A DNA stretch of 64,000 bases from Duganella flavida (GTDB taxonomy: Bacteria > Pseudomonadota > Gammaproteobacteria > Burkholderiales > Burkholderiaceae_D). A model generated the notes under the pieces. The model had not been told where the DNA came from and searched no databases. It worked only from the letters and a program-made list of their open reading frames with translations. This document shows, in pieces, positions 34,562 to 41,302 of this stretch. Each line of letters starts with the position of its first letter. The first letter of the stretch is position 1. The stretch covers positions 62,001 to 126,000 of the forward strand of contig NZ_WWCN01000018.1 in assembly GCF_009857445.1 (NCBI RefSeq), written 5' to 3'. A program made the position numbers and the translations under genes.

Positions 34562-35371
34562 CTAAATTGGCAATCTGCGGACGACGCGAACACGGCCTTC
34601 GTTGCCCTTGTGGCCGTAGTACTGGCCGCCACCGGTGAAGCCCTGGTGCCACGCGTTAGAAGGGTCGGAGGCGTGCTGCGTGCTGGACCAGTACCAGGTG
34701 TCGGACAGCGCGTCGATGCCGCCGGCGCGGAAGTTAGGTGCGATGGTCTGCGCTGGAGTGTCGCGGGTGTACAGCTGCCCCGTTGGTGCGCTGCTTGGGT
34801 TCTCACCGTCGCCGCTGGTGACAGCATTCGGCCGGGTGGTTGGTTTGAGGTTGCGGTATTGCAGCTCTTGCTCGTCGCGCGACGGGATGTACCAATCGCT
34901 GCAGCCGCCGATACGCAGATCGAAGGCCTTGGCGGCAAGTTCGCTGCCAGCCATTGCCATGGCGCGGGTATTGACATAACCATCGGCGCGCGAGACTGCG
35001 GCGCCCACGCCATTGTAGTCGGCACTCCACTTGCCACGCAGCTCGCCCTCGGCGCCGGCGGTGATCAGTGCGTAGCGCTGGCCGTCGACAACGATGATGC
35101 CCGTAAAGTAGCCGCCCGCAAAGGCCTCGCCGATTGCTGGCAGGCCGACTGCTTGATCCACTAAGTTCAGCTCGGCGATCAGGTCAAGCGACGCGGTGAT
35201 GATGCGTTGATCGGCATCGAACACGATCAGGTGCGAGCCGCGCCGATCGGTGTACTTGGTGAAGCCTTCCCAGACCGAGGAGACGGCCAAGCCGGTGATG
35301 GTGCGATCACCCAGCTTGGCGCTGTAGGTGCGTTCTTCGGTGATGCTCAGGACTGCGGCGGCAGGTGCCAT
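34562..35371 (-). CDS. DGR target protein 3 (DUF1566/C-type-lectin fold)
   Basis: A 269-residue protein and the first gene of the leftward operon. Residues 1 to about 75 form an extra N-terminal domain (TITGLAVSSVWEGFTKYTD) missing from target 2. The rest parallels target 2: LPAIGEAFAGGYFTGII, SDWYIPSRDEQELQYR and the lectin-like WYWSSTQHA to GRVRVVRRLPI end. VR3 has 12 adenine-directed changes. Targets 2 and 3 are clearly paralogues. No signal peptide or membrane helix is seen. Confidence 0.9.
   Translation of the reverse strand: MAPAAAVLSITEERTYSAKLGDRTITGLAVSSVWEGFTKYTDRRGSHLIVFDADQRIITASLDLIAELNLVDQAVGLPAIGEAFAGGYFTGIIVVDGQRYALITAGAEGELRGKWSADYNGVGAAVSRADGYVNTRAMAMAGSELAAKAFDLRIGGCSDWYIPSRDEQELQYRNLKPTTRPNAVTSGDGENPSSAPTGQLYTRDTPAQTIAPNFRAGGIDALSDTWYWSSTQHASDPSNAWHQGFTGGGQYYGHKGNEGRVRVVRRLPI
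34573..34681 (-). repeat. DGR variable repeat VR3
   Basis: 109 bases, 12 differences from the TR, all at TR adenines. Confidence 0.95.
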
Positions 35372-35406
35372 GCTATTTCTCCATCGGTTGGTGAGTCGAT
35401 GGAGTG

Positions 35407-35457
35407 ATTATAGCGATTAGCTAATCTAAGTAAAGCAAAATATATAGCGATTAGCTA
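35407..35457 (-). promoter_or_regulatory. Leftward promoter pL with two CI/Cro operators
   Basis: On the minus strand a -10 TATAAT (35407-35412) and a -35 TTTACT (35429-35434) are spaced 16 bases. Two copies of TAGCGATTAGCTA (35411-35423 and 35445-35457) overlap and flank the promoter. The same TAGC-N5-GCTA operator occurs at the cI/cro switch, so CI should repress this DGR operon. Confidence 0.8.
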
Positions 35458-35517
35458 AATTAATTTATGGCAGCACATGCTGTTGTCGTTTTTCAGGCGA
35501 CAAAGGCTTGATACAGA

Positions 35518-35907
35518 TCAGCGCAACTCCCCGCCCAGGGAGAGGCAATTGATACTGGCGGGATCCTTTAACTTCACAGCCGTTCCTGTCCCAACAGGGC
35601 GAGCCCACGCCAGTAGCCCGAACTTTTGGCCGGTGTTCAAATTGACGATGGCGTCGGCGCCGATATTGCGGGCATCAGCAGCCATAAGAGGTAGCAACTC
35701 GCTCACACTCCCATAGGTTCGCTTCGAGCTATCTATTTGACCTATTATTAAGTAGCCAACGTTGTTGGGCAGAGGGGATTTCAACATGCAGACAGGTCCT
35801 GCATGTGCGGGAAATTTTTCGGGCAGGTTTTCCGAAAGTTTGACTTTAGACCTTGCTGCGCAGCCAGAAAACAGCGCCAGTAAAACGACCGCATAAATTG
35901 ATTTCAT
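35518..35907 (-). CDS. Small prophage lipoprotein in the rex position
   Basis: A 129-residue protein with a signal peptide and lipobox LFSGC (Cys about residue 16). The mature part has an IGADAIVNLNTG segment reminiscent of the YbjQ fold. The ATG at 35907 starts the signal peptide; the longer frame to 35994 overlaps cI. It lies 31 bases after the cI stop on the same strand, so it is probably expressed with the repressor in the lysogen. Superinfection exclusion or lysogenic conversion is a reasonable guess. Confidence 0.75.
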   Translation of the reverse strand: MKSIYAVVLLALFSGCAARSKVKLSENLPEKFPAHAGPVCMLKSPLPNNVGYLIIGQIDSSKRTYGSVSELLPLMAADARNIGADAIVNLNTGQKFGLLAWARPVGTGTAVKLKDPASINCLSLGGELR

Positions 35908-35938
35908 AGAAATTTTATTGTCCCTAGTTGTTGGAATG

Positions 35939-36676
35939 CTAAAACCTTGAACCCTCGCGCCGGACCACTCTACCGACCACGATACATTCACCACTGCGGC
36001 AGGCGCGCCTGTGAAATCGCCTCTGATCTGCGTTGTCTGACATTAGCCACCATTGTCCCGCATCTCTCGAAATTCTTTTTACGACAGCCTCGCCCTCGTA
36101 GTTGATGGCGTAGATGGCATTATCGACAAGCTTGGTGTCTGCTAGGTTGATTACGATCGTGTCGCCCTCGTACAGCGTCGGCTCCATACTTTCCCCTTTG
36201 ACCTGAATCGCGACTAGCCTACTCGGATTCAGGCCCTCTCGATCTGCCCAATCACGCGGCACGCTCTTCTTCCCTCCCGACTGATATTCAGGCTCAGTTC
36301 GTACGCCTTGCATCCCCGCCTGGAGCCTTAGTTTCACAAGAGGTATTTGGTAATAGTAGTCCGCGTCACTGTCTATCGCGACGACTGGCACCGCGTCAGG
36401 AAAAATGCTAGTCACGGTAGCCAAATCAAGTTGCTCGTGTTCGGCATCCATCCATCCGTGAGCCTCACCAAGAGCTTGTTCAATCCGCCTAGCCAGATCA
36501 TCCCCCATTGTCTTGGGTTTTCCGGTCTTGCTCTCAGGTGTCTGGTTTTTTATCTGACTCAAGTAAGCCGCAGACGTGCCAACCGCTTCGGCCAACTTCG
36601 CAGCAGTGCGGTATCGCTCAATTGCGCCAAGCAAATTTTGGCGTCGGATTTCATCGTTGGTTTTCATAGCCATCAT
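35939..36676 (-). CDS. CI-like LexA/S24-family phage repressor
   Basis: A 245-residue repressor. An N-terminal helix-turn-helix (about 14-45, AAKLAEAVGTSAAYLSQIK) binds the operators. A C-terminal S24 peptidase domain has the serine in KGESMEPTLYEGD and the lysine in EGEAVVKRI. A cleavage-type Ala-Gly pair lies in LQAGMQG at about residue 122, so RecA-stimulated self-cleavage is expected on DNA damage. It is divergent from cro. The ATG lies about 10 bases from the presumed -10, with no ribosome site, so the message may be leaderless. Confidence 0.92.
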   Translation of the reverse strand: MMAMKTNDEIRRQNLLGAIERYRTAAKLAEAVGTSAAYLSQIKNQTPESKTGKPKTMGDDLARRIEQALGEAHGWMDAEHEQLDLATVTSIFPDAVPVVAIDSDADYYYQIPLVKLRLQAGMQGVRTEPEYQSGGKKSVPRDWADREGLNPSRLVAIQVKGESMEPTLYEGDTIVINLADTKLVDNAIYAINYEGEAVVKRISRDAGQWWLMSDNADQRRFHRRACRSGECIVVGRVVRREGSRF

Positions 36677-36680
36677 TAAA

Positions 36681-36745
36681 TAGCATATAGCTAAATTTTT
36701 AAATGTGCGATTCGCTATTGCTTTTATTTAGCTAATCGCTATACT
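36681..36745. promoter_or_regulatory. cI/cro switch: three operators and pR
   Basis: Three TAGC-N5-GCTA type sites start at 36681, 36705 (degenerate, GTGC left half) and 36729, exactly 24 bases apart. On the plus strand TTGCTT (36718-36723) and TATACT (36740-36745), spaced 16 bases, form pR for cro. This is an OR-type arrangement. Confidence 0.8.
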
Positions 36746-36752
36746 TTCCCGC

Positions 36753-37004
36753 ATGAACCTACGCGACTATCTATCCCTTGAGCGTGGCCGCCAGGCAGTG
36801 CTCGCAAAAGCTATCGGGGCACATGCTCCAGATGTCAGTCGCTGGGCGGATGGAAGTCGCCCAGTACCGCCAGAGCGTTGTGTTGACATCGAAATCGCCA
36901 CTGACGGCCAGGTCACTCGCCCCGATCTTCGCCCAGCAGACTGGATGCGAATCTGGCCGGAGCTTGTTCCCCACGCCGTCGCATCGACTGGCTCAAAGAA
37001 CTGA
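36753..37004 (+). CDS. Cro-like / YdaS-type regulator
   Basis: An 83-residue protein with a helix-turn-helix (RQAVLAKAIGAHAPDVSRWADG) followed by the RPVPPERCVDIEIAT segment shared with YdaS-like Cro proteins. It is divergent from the repressor. The start lies only 7 bases after the -10 box, so its message is probably leaderless. Confidence 0.8.
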   Translation: MNLRDYLSLERGRQAVLAKAIGAHAPDVSRWADGSRPVPPERCVDIEIATDGQVTRPDLRPADWMRIWPELVPHAVASTGSKN

Positions 37005-37052
37005 GCTGTCGTAAGTATCACATTTCTTTTTCTTAACTCTTACGTTTTTTGA

Positions 37053-37508
37053 ATGGACCAGCGCATGAATGCCCAAGACGCCTTCCACAAGACAGTTCAC
37101 ACCTATCCCGGCGGCGCAGAAGCGTTGGCTGCGCGCATGGGCGTCGCCGCCGGTGTGTTGCGCAACAAGGCCAACCCGAACATCGGCTACCACAAGGCTA
37201 CGCTGGCTGACGCCGAACTGGCTATGTCTCTGACTGGCGACGTGTCGGTGCTGCATGCGCTCGCTTCGGCCGTCGGTTATGTCTGCCTGCGCGTGGATGT
37301 GGACTCAGCGCCTTCGGATGTCGCGGTGCTGGAGCTGGTCGCGAAGGCCTGGTCGGCAAGTAGCGATGTTGGCGCCGAGGTGTACGCCACGCTGGCCGAC
37401 GGCGTGGTCGAGCCACATGAGATCGCTCGCGTGAAGGAGCGGGTATATCGCACTACCCAGGCAATGCACGAACTTGTCGCGCGCCTCGAAGGTCTGGCCG
37501 AGAAGTGA
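37053..37508 (+). CDS. Phage regulatory protein, CII family (Phage_CP76-like)
   Basis: A 151-residue protein, or 147 from the internal ATG at 37065. The segment GGAEALAARMGVAAGVLRNKANP resembles the N-terminal DNA-binding part of the CII/CP76 family, which favours lysogeny by activating repressor expression. It is second in the rightward early operon after cro. The remainder is helical. Confidence 0.75.
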   Translation: MDQRMNAQDAFHKTVHTYPGGAEALAARMGVAAGVLRNKANPNIGYHKATLADAELAMSLTGDVSVLHALASAVGYVCLRVDVDSAPSDVAVLELVAKAWSASSDVGAEVYATLADGVVEPHEIARVKERVYRTTQAMHELVARLEGLAEK

Positions 37509-37538
37509 ATTCCCACCAACCCTGCAAAGGAGAACTGC

Positions 37539-37787
37539 ATGAGCACCACGCTGTTGAACACCAGCCCTCGGCAACTCGAACCGAACGCATTGATCGACTA
37601 CCTGCTGACCGAGAACAACATCGCCAACGATGCAGCGCTGTCGCGTGCGTTGGAAGTTGCTCCGCCAGTCATCAGCAAGATTCGCAACAACCGCCTGTAT
37701 GTCGGTGCCACGCTGCGCCTGCGCATCATGCGCAAATTCGGCATGTCGCTGGAGAAGCTGGACGAGCTGGCGCCGGAGCCCGCTTGA
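37539..37787 (+). CDS. Small helix-turn-helix phage protein
   Basis: An 82-residue protein with a lambda-repressor-like HTH (NDAALSRALEVAPPVISKIRN). A ribosome site (AAAGGAG) precedes the ATG. A regulatory role in early gene expression is likely; the target is unknown. Confidence 0.7.
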   Translation: MSTTLLNTSPRQLEPNALIDYLLTENNIANDAALSRALEVAPPVISKIRNNRLYVGATLRLRIMRKFGMSLEKLDELAPEPA

Positions 37788-37882
37788 GCGCGCCTGTACC
37801 ACAGGCTCCACTGGAACCGCATCACGTCATGACCCGCAAGCACTACGAACAGCTGGCCCGCGAAGCAGCTGGCCAGAAATAG
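37784..37882 (+). CDS. Possible tiny ORF (32 residues)
   Basis: A TTG-started frame overlapping the previous stop by 4 bases and ending MTRKHYEQLAREAAGQK. It may instead start at the internal ATG at 37829. The support is position and a phage-like C-terminus only. Confidence 0.3.
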   Translation: MSAPVPQAPLEPHHVMTRKHYEQLAREAAGQK

Positions 37883-37884
37883 GA

Positions 37885-37907
37885 AAGGCCCGCGTGGGGC
37901 GGGCCTT
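37885..37907 (+). terminator. Hairpin in the early operon
   Basis: Perfect 9-bp arms AAGGCCCGC / GCGGGCCTT with a 5-base loop. No T tract follows, so it may be a weak or regulated terminator, or an RNA-stability element. Confidence 0.5.
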
Positions 37908-37937
37908 AGGTACAACAATCGAACAAGGACATTATCC

Positions 37938-38288
37938 ATGAAATTCCCACCAAAGAACAGCCGTGGCCGCACCATTCTTGAAGCGTTGCTCGCTGAACCT
38001 GCCACGATCTACCAGGGCATCGAGCGCCACGGTTTGCTGTCGCTCGGGCAGCGCGCCATCCAGCAGCTGTACGACCAGCTGGAGCTTGACCAGTGCCTGA
38101 TCAAGATCGGCGTGGTCTACAAACTCAGCACGGCCGCACGCACGCGCTTGGTACCGGAAGAGTGCACCGAGGAAGCCGGCGCGCCGGCTGAACCAGCTTA
38201 TCGCGGCAACTGGCAAGGCCCGGCGATGACTGCCGCCAGTGCGCGCCGGTCTGGCGCGGCCTTCGGTTTGGATTGGATTCGCCAATGA
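37938..38288 (+). CDS. Hypothetical phage protein, winged-helix-like
   Basis: A 116-residue protein. Residues about 10-70 (RTILEALLAEPATIYQGIERHG, then VYKLSTAARTRLV) look like a small winged-helix domain. No named family recognised. It is coupled to the following 32-residue gene by ATGA. Confidence 0.6.
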   Translation: MKFPPKNSRGRTILEALLAEPATIYQGIERHGLLSLGQRAIQQLYDQLELDQCLIKIGVVYKLSTAARTRLVPEECTEEAGAPAEPAYRGNWQGPAMTAASARRSGAAFGLDWIRQ

Positions 38289-38383
38289 ATGCCCCGGTTT
38301 ATCGCTGCGTGAACTGCCGTCAGCCGCAGGGTATGCCACATGCGCAGGGCTGCGTGTTTTCCCGTTTGACGGTGGGAGGCTGA
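38285..38383 (+). CDS. Tiny zinc-ribbon-like phage protein
   Basis: A 32-residue frame with CVNC, then H and C (a C-x2-C-x9-H-x3-C pattern) that could bind one zinc. It overlaps the preceding stop by 4 bases, and the next gene begins 2 bases after its stop. Such mini zinc proteins are frequent in phage early operons. Confidence 0.5.
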   Translation: MNAPVYRCVNCRQPQGMPHAQGCVFSRLTVGG

Positions 38384-38384
38384 T

Positions 38385-38720
38385 ATGGGCGCATTCTGCG
38401 TGTTTGGCATCAGCAAGAGTGCCTGCAAGTCGGCTGCCGATAAGGCGGTGCTGACCTACGTGGTCCGCGACGGCAAAACGATCAGCCTGACCGTCGACGA
38501 ATGGCGCGTCAAGCGCGATGCAATGGCTGCGAAACTGTTCGACGAGTCCGAGAAGCCGGTGCGTATCAGCCCGGAATTCGATGCGCCGCAGTTCTGCGAG
38601 GACTGGATGGCCGCCGCCCCTGGCGAGATCAAGTTGGCCAAGGTCATGGTGCGCGGTCCGAAATTTGACGGGGGGTGTCCCTATGTACTTCGTCAACCAG
38701 TTCGCGGAGGTGCGCAATGA
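38385..38720 (+). CDS. Hypothetical phage protein
   Basis: A 111-residue protein. The first half has two cysteines (FCVFGISKSAC) and the middle an ISLTVDEWRVKRDAMAAKLF helix. No family recognised. It overlaps the next start by 4 bases, consistent with a packed early operon. Confidence 0.55.
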   Translation: MGAFCVFGISKSACKSAADKAVLTYVVRDGKTISLTVDEWRVKRDAMAAKLFDESEKPVRISPEFDAPQFCEDWMAAAPGEIKLAKVMVRGPKFDGGCPYVLRQPVRGGAQ

Positions 38721-39112
38721 AGCGTGACTCTTTCATTCCTAGCCCGGTGAGGGAGCAGCTAGACCTCTTTCCCGTGCCGCCAGCAGCGCCCCGCATGACG
38801 CTTGTTGAACGGATTCATCATGTCGCTTTTTCCGATTTGGTAAAAGCGGAGGTGCTCAGCATCGTTCAGTCGCGCGTGGGCGAGTGGCTAAGCTGGCGCG
38901 ACTTCCGCTCGGTAATCGACCGACACAGTATCGGTTCGTGTTTTGGGCATCTCCTGCACCATCTTTCCCGCGCCGGCCTGCTGCTGGAGCAGGAGTGTTA
39001 TTTCGGTAGTCGTTACCCCTGGGAGGGAAACTACCAAGGGTATAGCACCCGCTGGGCGGCATTGGGTACTGAAGGTCCGCTCGTGCTGACGGAGGTTTGT
39101 AATGGCGGGTGA
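38717..39112 (+). CDS. Hypothetical phage protein
   Basis: A 131-residue protein from the ATG at 38717, which has GCGGAGG upstream and overlaps the preceding stop. The middle (RVGEWLSWRDFRSVIDRHSIGS) suggests a winged-helix fold. Function unknown; it precedes the replication genes and overlaps the next start by 11 bases. Confidence 0.6.
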   Translation: MKRDSFIPSPVREQLDLFPVPPAAPRMTLVERIHHVAFSDLVKAEVLSIVQSRVGEWLSWRDFRSVIDRHSIGSCFGHLLHHLSRAGLLLEQECYFGSRYPWEGNYQGYSTRWAALGTEGPLVLTEVCNGG

Positions 39113-39914
39113 CTGGATCAAAATGCGGTGCAACCTTTGGGACGACCCGCGCGTGTCGAGCCTGTGCGACATCACCGGCGTGGCCGAAGCCACCGTCGTC
39201 GGCGGTCTGTACTGGCTGTGGGCGACAGCTGACCAGCACTCTGCTGACGGCTTGATGCCAGGCATGACAACTCGCGCGCTGGATCGCAAGTGTGGTGTGG
39301 TGGGTCTCGGCGCCGCGCTGGTGCAGGTTGGCTGGTTGGATGAGTCAGCAGAAGGCCTACGCATTCTCAATTTCAGCGACCATAACGGCGCGTCAGCGAA
39401 AAGTCGCGCGCAAACGGCTCGCCGAGTCGCCAATCATAAGTCTGGTAACGGCGAGGTAACGCATGCAGCGTTACCGAAAAAAGATCAGAGCGTTAGCGGT
39501 GCGTTACCTAGAGAAGAGAAGAGAAGAGAAGAGTTAACTTCTACTACCCCTGACGGGGTAGTCGCCACCAGCGAGGCTGGCGGCACGGTCGTTGCGCTGC
39601 CGAAGTCAGGAAAGCCAGGCTGCCCGCACCAGGAGATCATTGCCTTGTACCACGAGCTGCTGCCCCAGTGCCCAGGTATTCGGGACTGGACGCCCGCTCG
39701 CGCCAACCAGCTGCGCGCCCGCTGGAACGAGGACAAGCGCCGGCAGGACCTGGCGTGGTGGCGCGAATTCTTCGTCTACGTCGCCAGTTGCGACTTTCTT
39801 GTTGGGCGCGGCAGCTCCAAACAGCCGTTCTTCGCCGACTTGGAGTGGATGACCAAGCCGAATAATTTCGCCAAGGTCCGTGAGGGCCGTTACGAGAATA
39901 GAGGCGCTGCATGA
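39102..39914 (+). CDS. Phage replication initiator (lambda O-like)
   Basis: A 270-residue protein. The N-terminal part (MAGDWIKMRCNLWDDPRV, then VVGGLYWLWATADQHS) matches N-terminal domains of phage replisome organisers. A low-complexity linker (about 110-165) is encoded by DNA with repeated motifs. The C-terminal part (DWTPARANQLRARW, then FFADLEWMTKPNNFAKV) is DnaT/DnaC-interaction-like. It overlaps the DnaB gene by 4 bases. It should bind the origin and load the helicase. Confidence 0.8.
   Translation: MAGDWIKMRCNLWDDPRVSSLCDITGVAEATVVGGLYWLWATADQHSADGLMPGMTTRALDRKCGVVGLGAALVQVGWLDESAEGLRILNFSDHNGASAKSRAQTARRVANHKSGNGEVTHAALPKKDQSVSGALPREEKRREELTSTTPDGVVATSEAGGTVVALPKSGKPGCPHQEIIALYHELLPQCPGIRDWTPARANQLRARWNEDKRRQDLAWWREFFVYVASCDFLVGRGSSKQPFFADLEWMTKPNNFAKVREGRYENRGAA
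39444..39561. other. Candidate phage replication origin
   Basis: Inside the initiator gene lie five copies of the 8-mer GCGTTACC or its complement, at 39444 and 39490 (one mismatch each) and at 39455, 39468 and 39501. Spacings are 11, 13, 22 and 11 bases. Then come a purine tract of GAGAA repeats (39511-39533) and a perfect 7-bp hairpin (39544-39561). The layout mirrors lambda ori inside gene O. Confidence 0.6.
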
Positions 39915-41293
39915 ACGACGACGAACTGGCAACCCTGCCGCCCCAGTCCATTGAGGCAGAGCACGGCGTGCTGGGCGCGTTGATGCGCTGGCCCGACAAT
40001 TTCGACAAGGTGGGCGACCTGCGCCCGCAGCATTTCTACCGCGAGGACCACCGAAACATCTTTGCCGAGATCGTTAGGCTAGCAGAGCGCGGACAGTCCA
40101 CCGACGTGATGAGCGTTTTGGCTGCGATGCAGGCTCGTGGCGGCTATTCCGATGGCAACCTGGGGGCATATCTCAACCAGATCGCGCAAAGCGTTCCCAC
40201 GAGCTTTCACGCCGCGCAGCACGCTCGCATCGTCGTTGACCGCGCCTTACTGCGCGCCTTGATTTCTACTGCAGACAAGATCGTCGGCGTCGCCTATGCG
40301 CCGAAAGGGCAGACGGCTGACCAGGTGCTGGATCATGCCCAGTCGATGGTGGCGGGTTTGGCCGAGCGTCGCGTTCGAAACGAGCCGCGCATGGTCCGCG
40401 AGATTTTGTCCGAGTTCGTCGACGGCATCGCGCAGCGCTCGGAAGGGCAGGACAGCGCGATATCGACCGGCATCCCCGAGTTGGACCTGCGCCTGAATGG
40501 CGGCTTGCGCGCGCAGCAGTTGATCATCGTTGCCGGTCGACCTTCGATGGGGAAGACTGCGCTGTCGTCGGATATCGGCCTGAACATCTCTGAGCAGCAC
40601 AGCGTCCTGATGTTCTCGATGGAGATGTCGAGTCAGGAGGTGTCCGGCCGTGCACTGGCCAATCGCGGCCGCGTCGAGCTGGCAAAGGTAATGGGCCGAA
40701 TCAGCGAGCACGACACGCCGGCATGGAACGGCGTCTCCCATGGCTGCGCGAAGCTGTCGGATGTGCGCTTCGCCATCGATGACACCCCCGCTGTAACGTT
40801 GCTGGAGCTGCGGCTGAAAGCGAAGGCGTGGAAGCGCAAACACGGATTGGACGTGATCATCGTCGACTACATCGGCCTGATGAGTGGCGGTGAGGGGGAT
40901 AAGCGCTCCGACCAGATTGGCTCCTACTCGCGCGGCCTGAAGGCGATCGCGAAAGAGCTAGGCGTCGCCGTCATCGCGCTGGCGCAGCTCAACCGCAAAT
41001 CCGAAGAACGCGGTGACAAGCGTCCGATCCTGTCCGATCTGCGCGACTCCGGCGAAATTGAGCAAGATGCGGACGTCGTCTTGCTCGTCCACCGCCCCGA
41101 GATGCACCAGCCCGACGTGGACCGCTTGCGCGGCTACACCGAGGTGTTGATCAGGAAGCAGCGCAACGGCGCCCTGGGGGACGTCCACCTGATGTTCGAT
41201 GGTCCGACTTGCAGGTTTAGCGGCTGGGGCGGCGCGCCGCCATCGATGGCGGAGGAACGGCCATCTGGGCGCACACGTGGGTTCGGCGGATAG
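39911..41293 (+). CDS. Replicative DNA helicase (DnaB family)
   Basis: A 460-residue protein. The N-terminal DnaB domain begins with PPQSIEAEHGVLGALM. The RecA-like ATPase has Walker A AGRPSMGKTAL at about 210, the VIIVDYIGLMSG Walker B and the IALAQLNRKSEER and SGEIEQDADVVLLV motifs. It unwinds DNA at the phage fork and is probably loaded by the initiator gene it overlaps. Confidence 0.95.
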   Translation: MNDDELATLPPQSIEAEHGVLGALMRWPDNFDKVGDLRPQHFYREDHRNIFAEIVRLAERGQSTDVMSVLAAMQARGGYSDGNLGAYLNQIAQSVPTSFHAAQHARIVVDRALLRALISTADKIVGVAYAPKGQTADQVLDHAQSMVAGLAERRVRNEPRMVREILSEFVDGIAQRSEGQDSAISTGIPELDLRLNGGLRAQQLIIVAGRPSMGKTALSSDIGLNISEQHSVLMFSMEMSSQEVSGRALANRGRVELAKVMGRISEHDTPAWNGVSHGCAKLSDVRFAIDDTPAVTLLELRLKAKAWKRKHGLDVIIVDYIGLMSGGEGDKRSDQIGSYSRGLKAIAKELGVAVIALAQLNRKSEERGDKRPILSDLRDSGEIEQDADVVLLVHRPEMHQPDVDRLRGYTEVLIRKQRNGALGDVHLMFDGPTCRFSGWGGAPPSMAEERPSGRTRGFGG

Positions 41294-41302
41294 GGGAACT
41301 GA

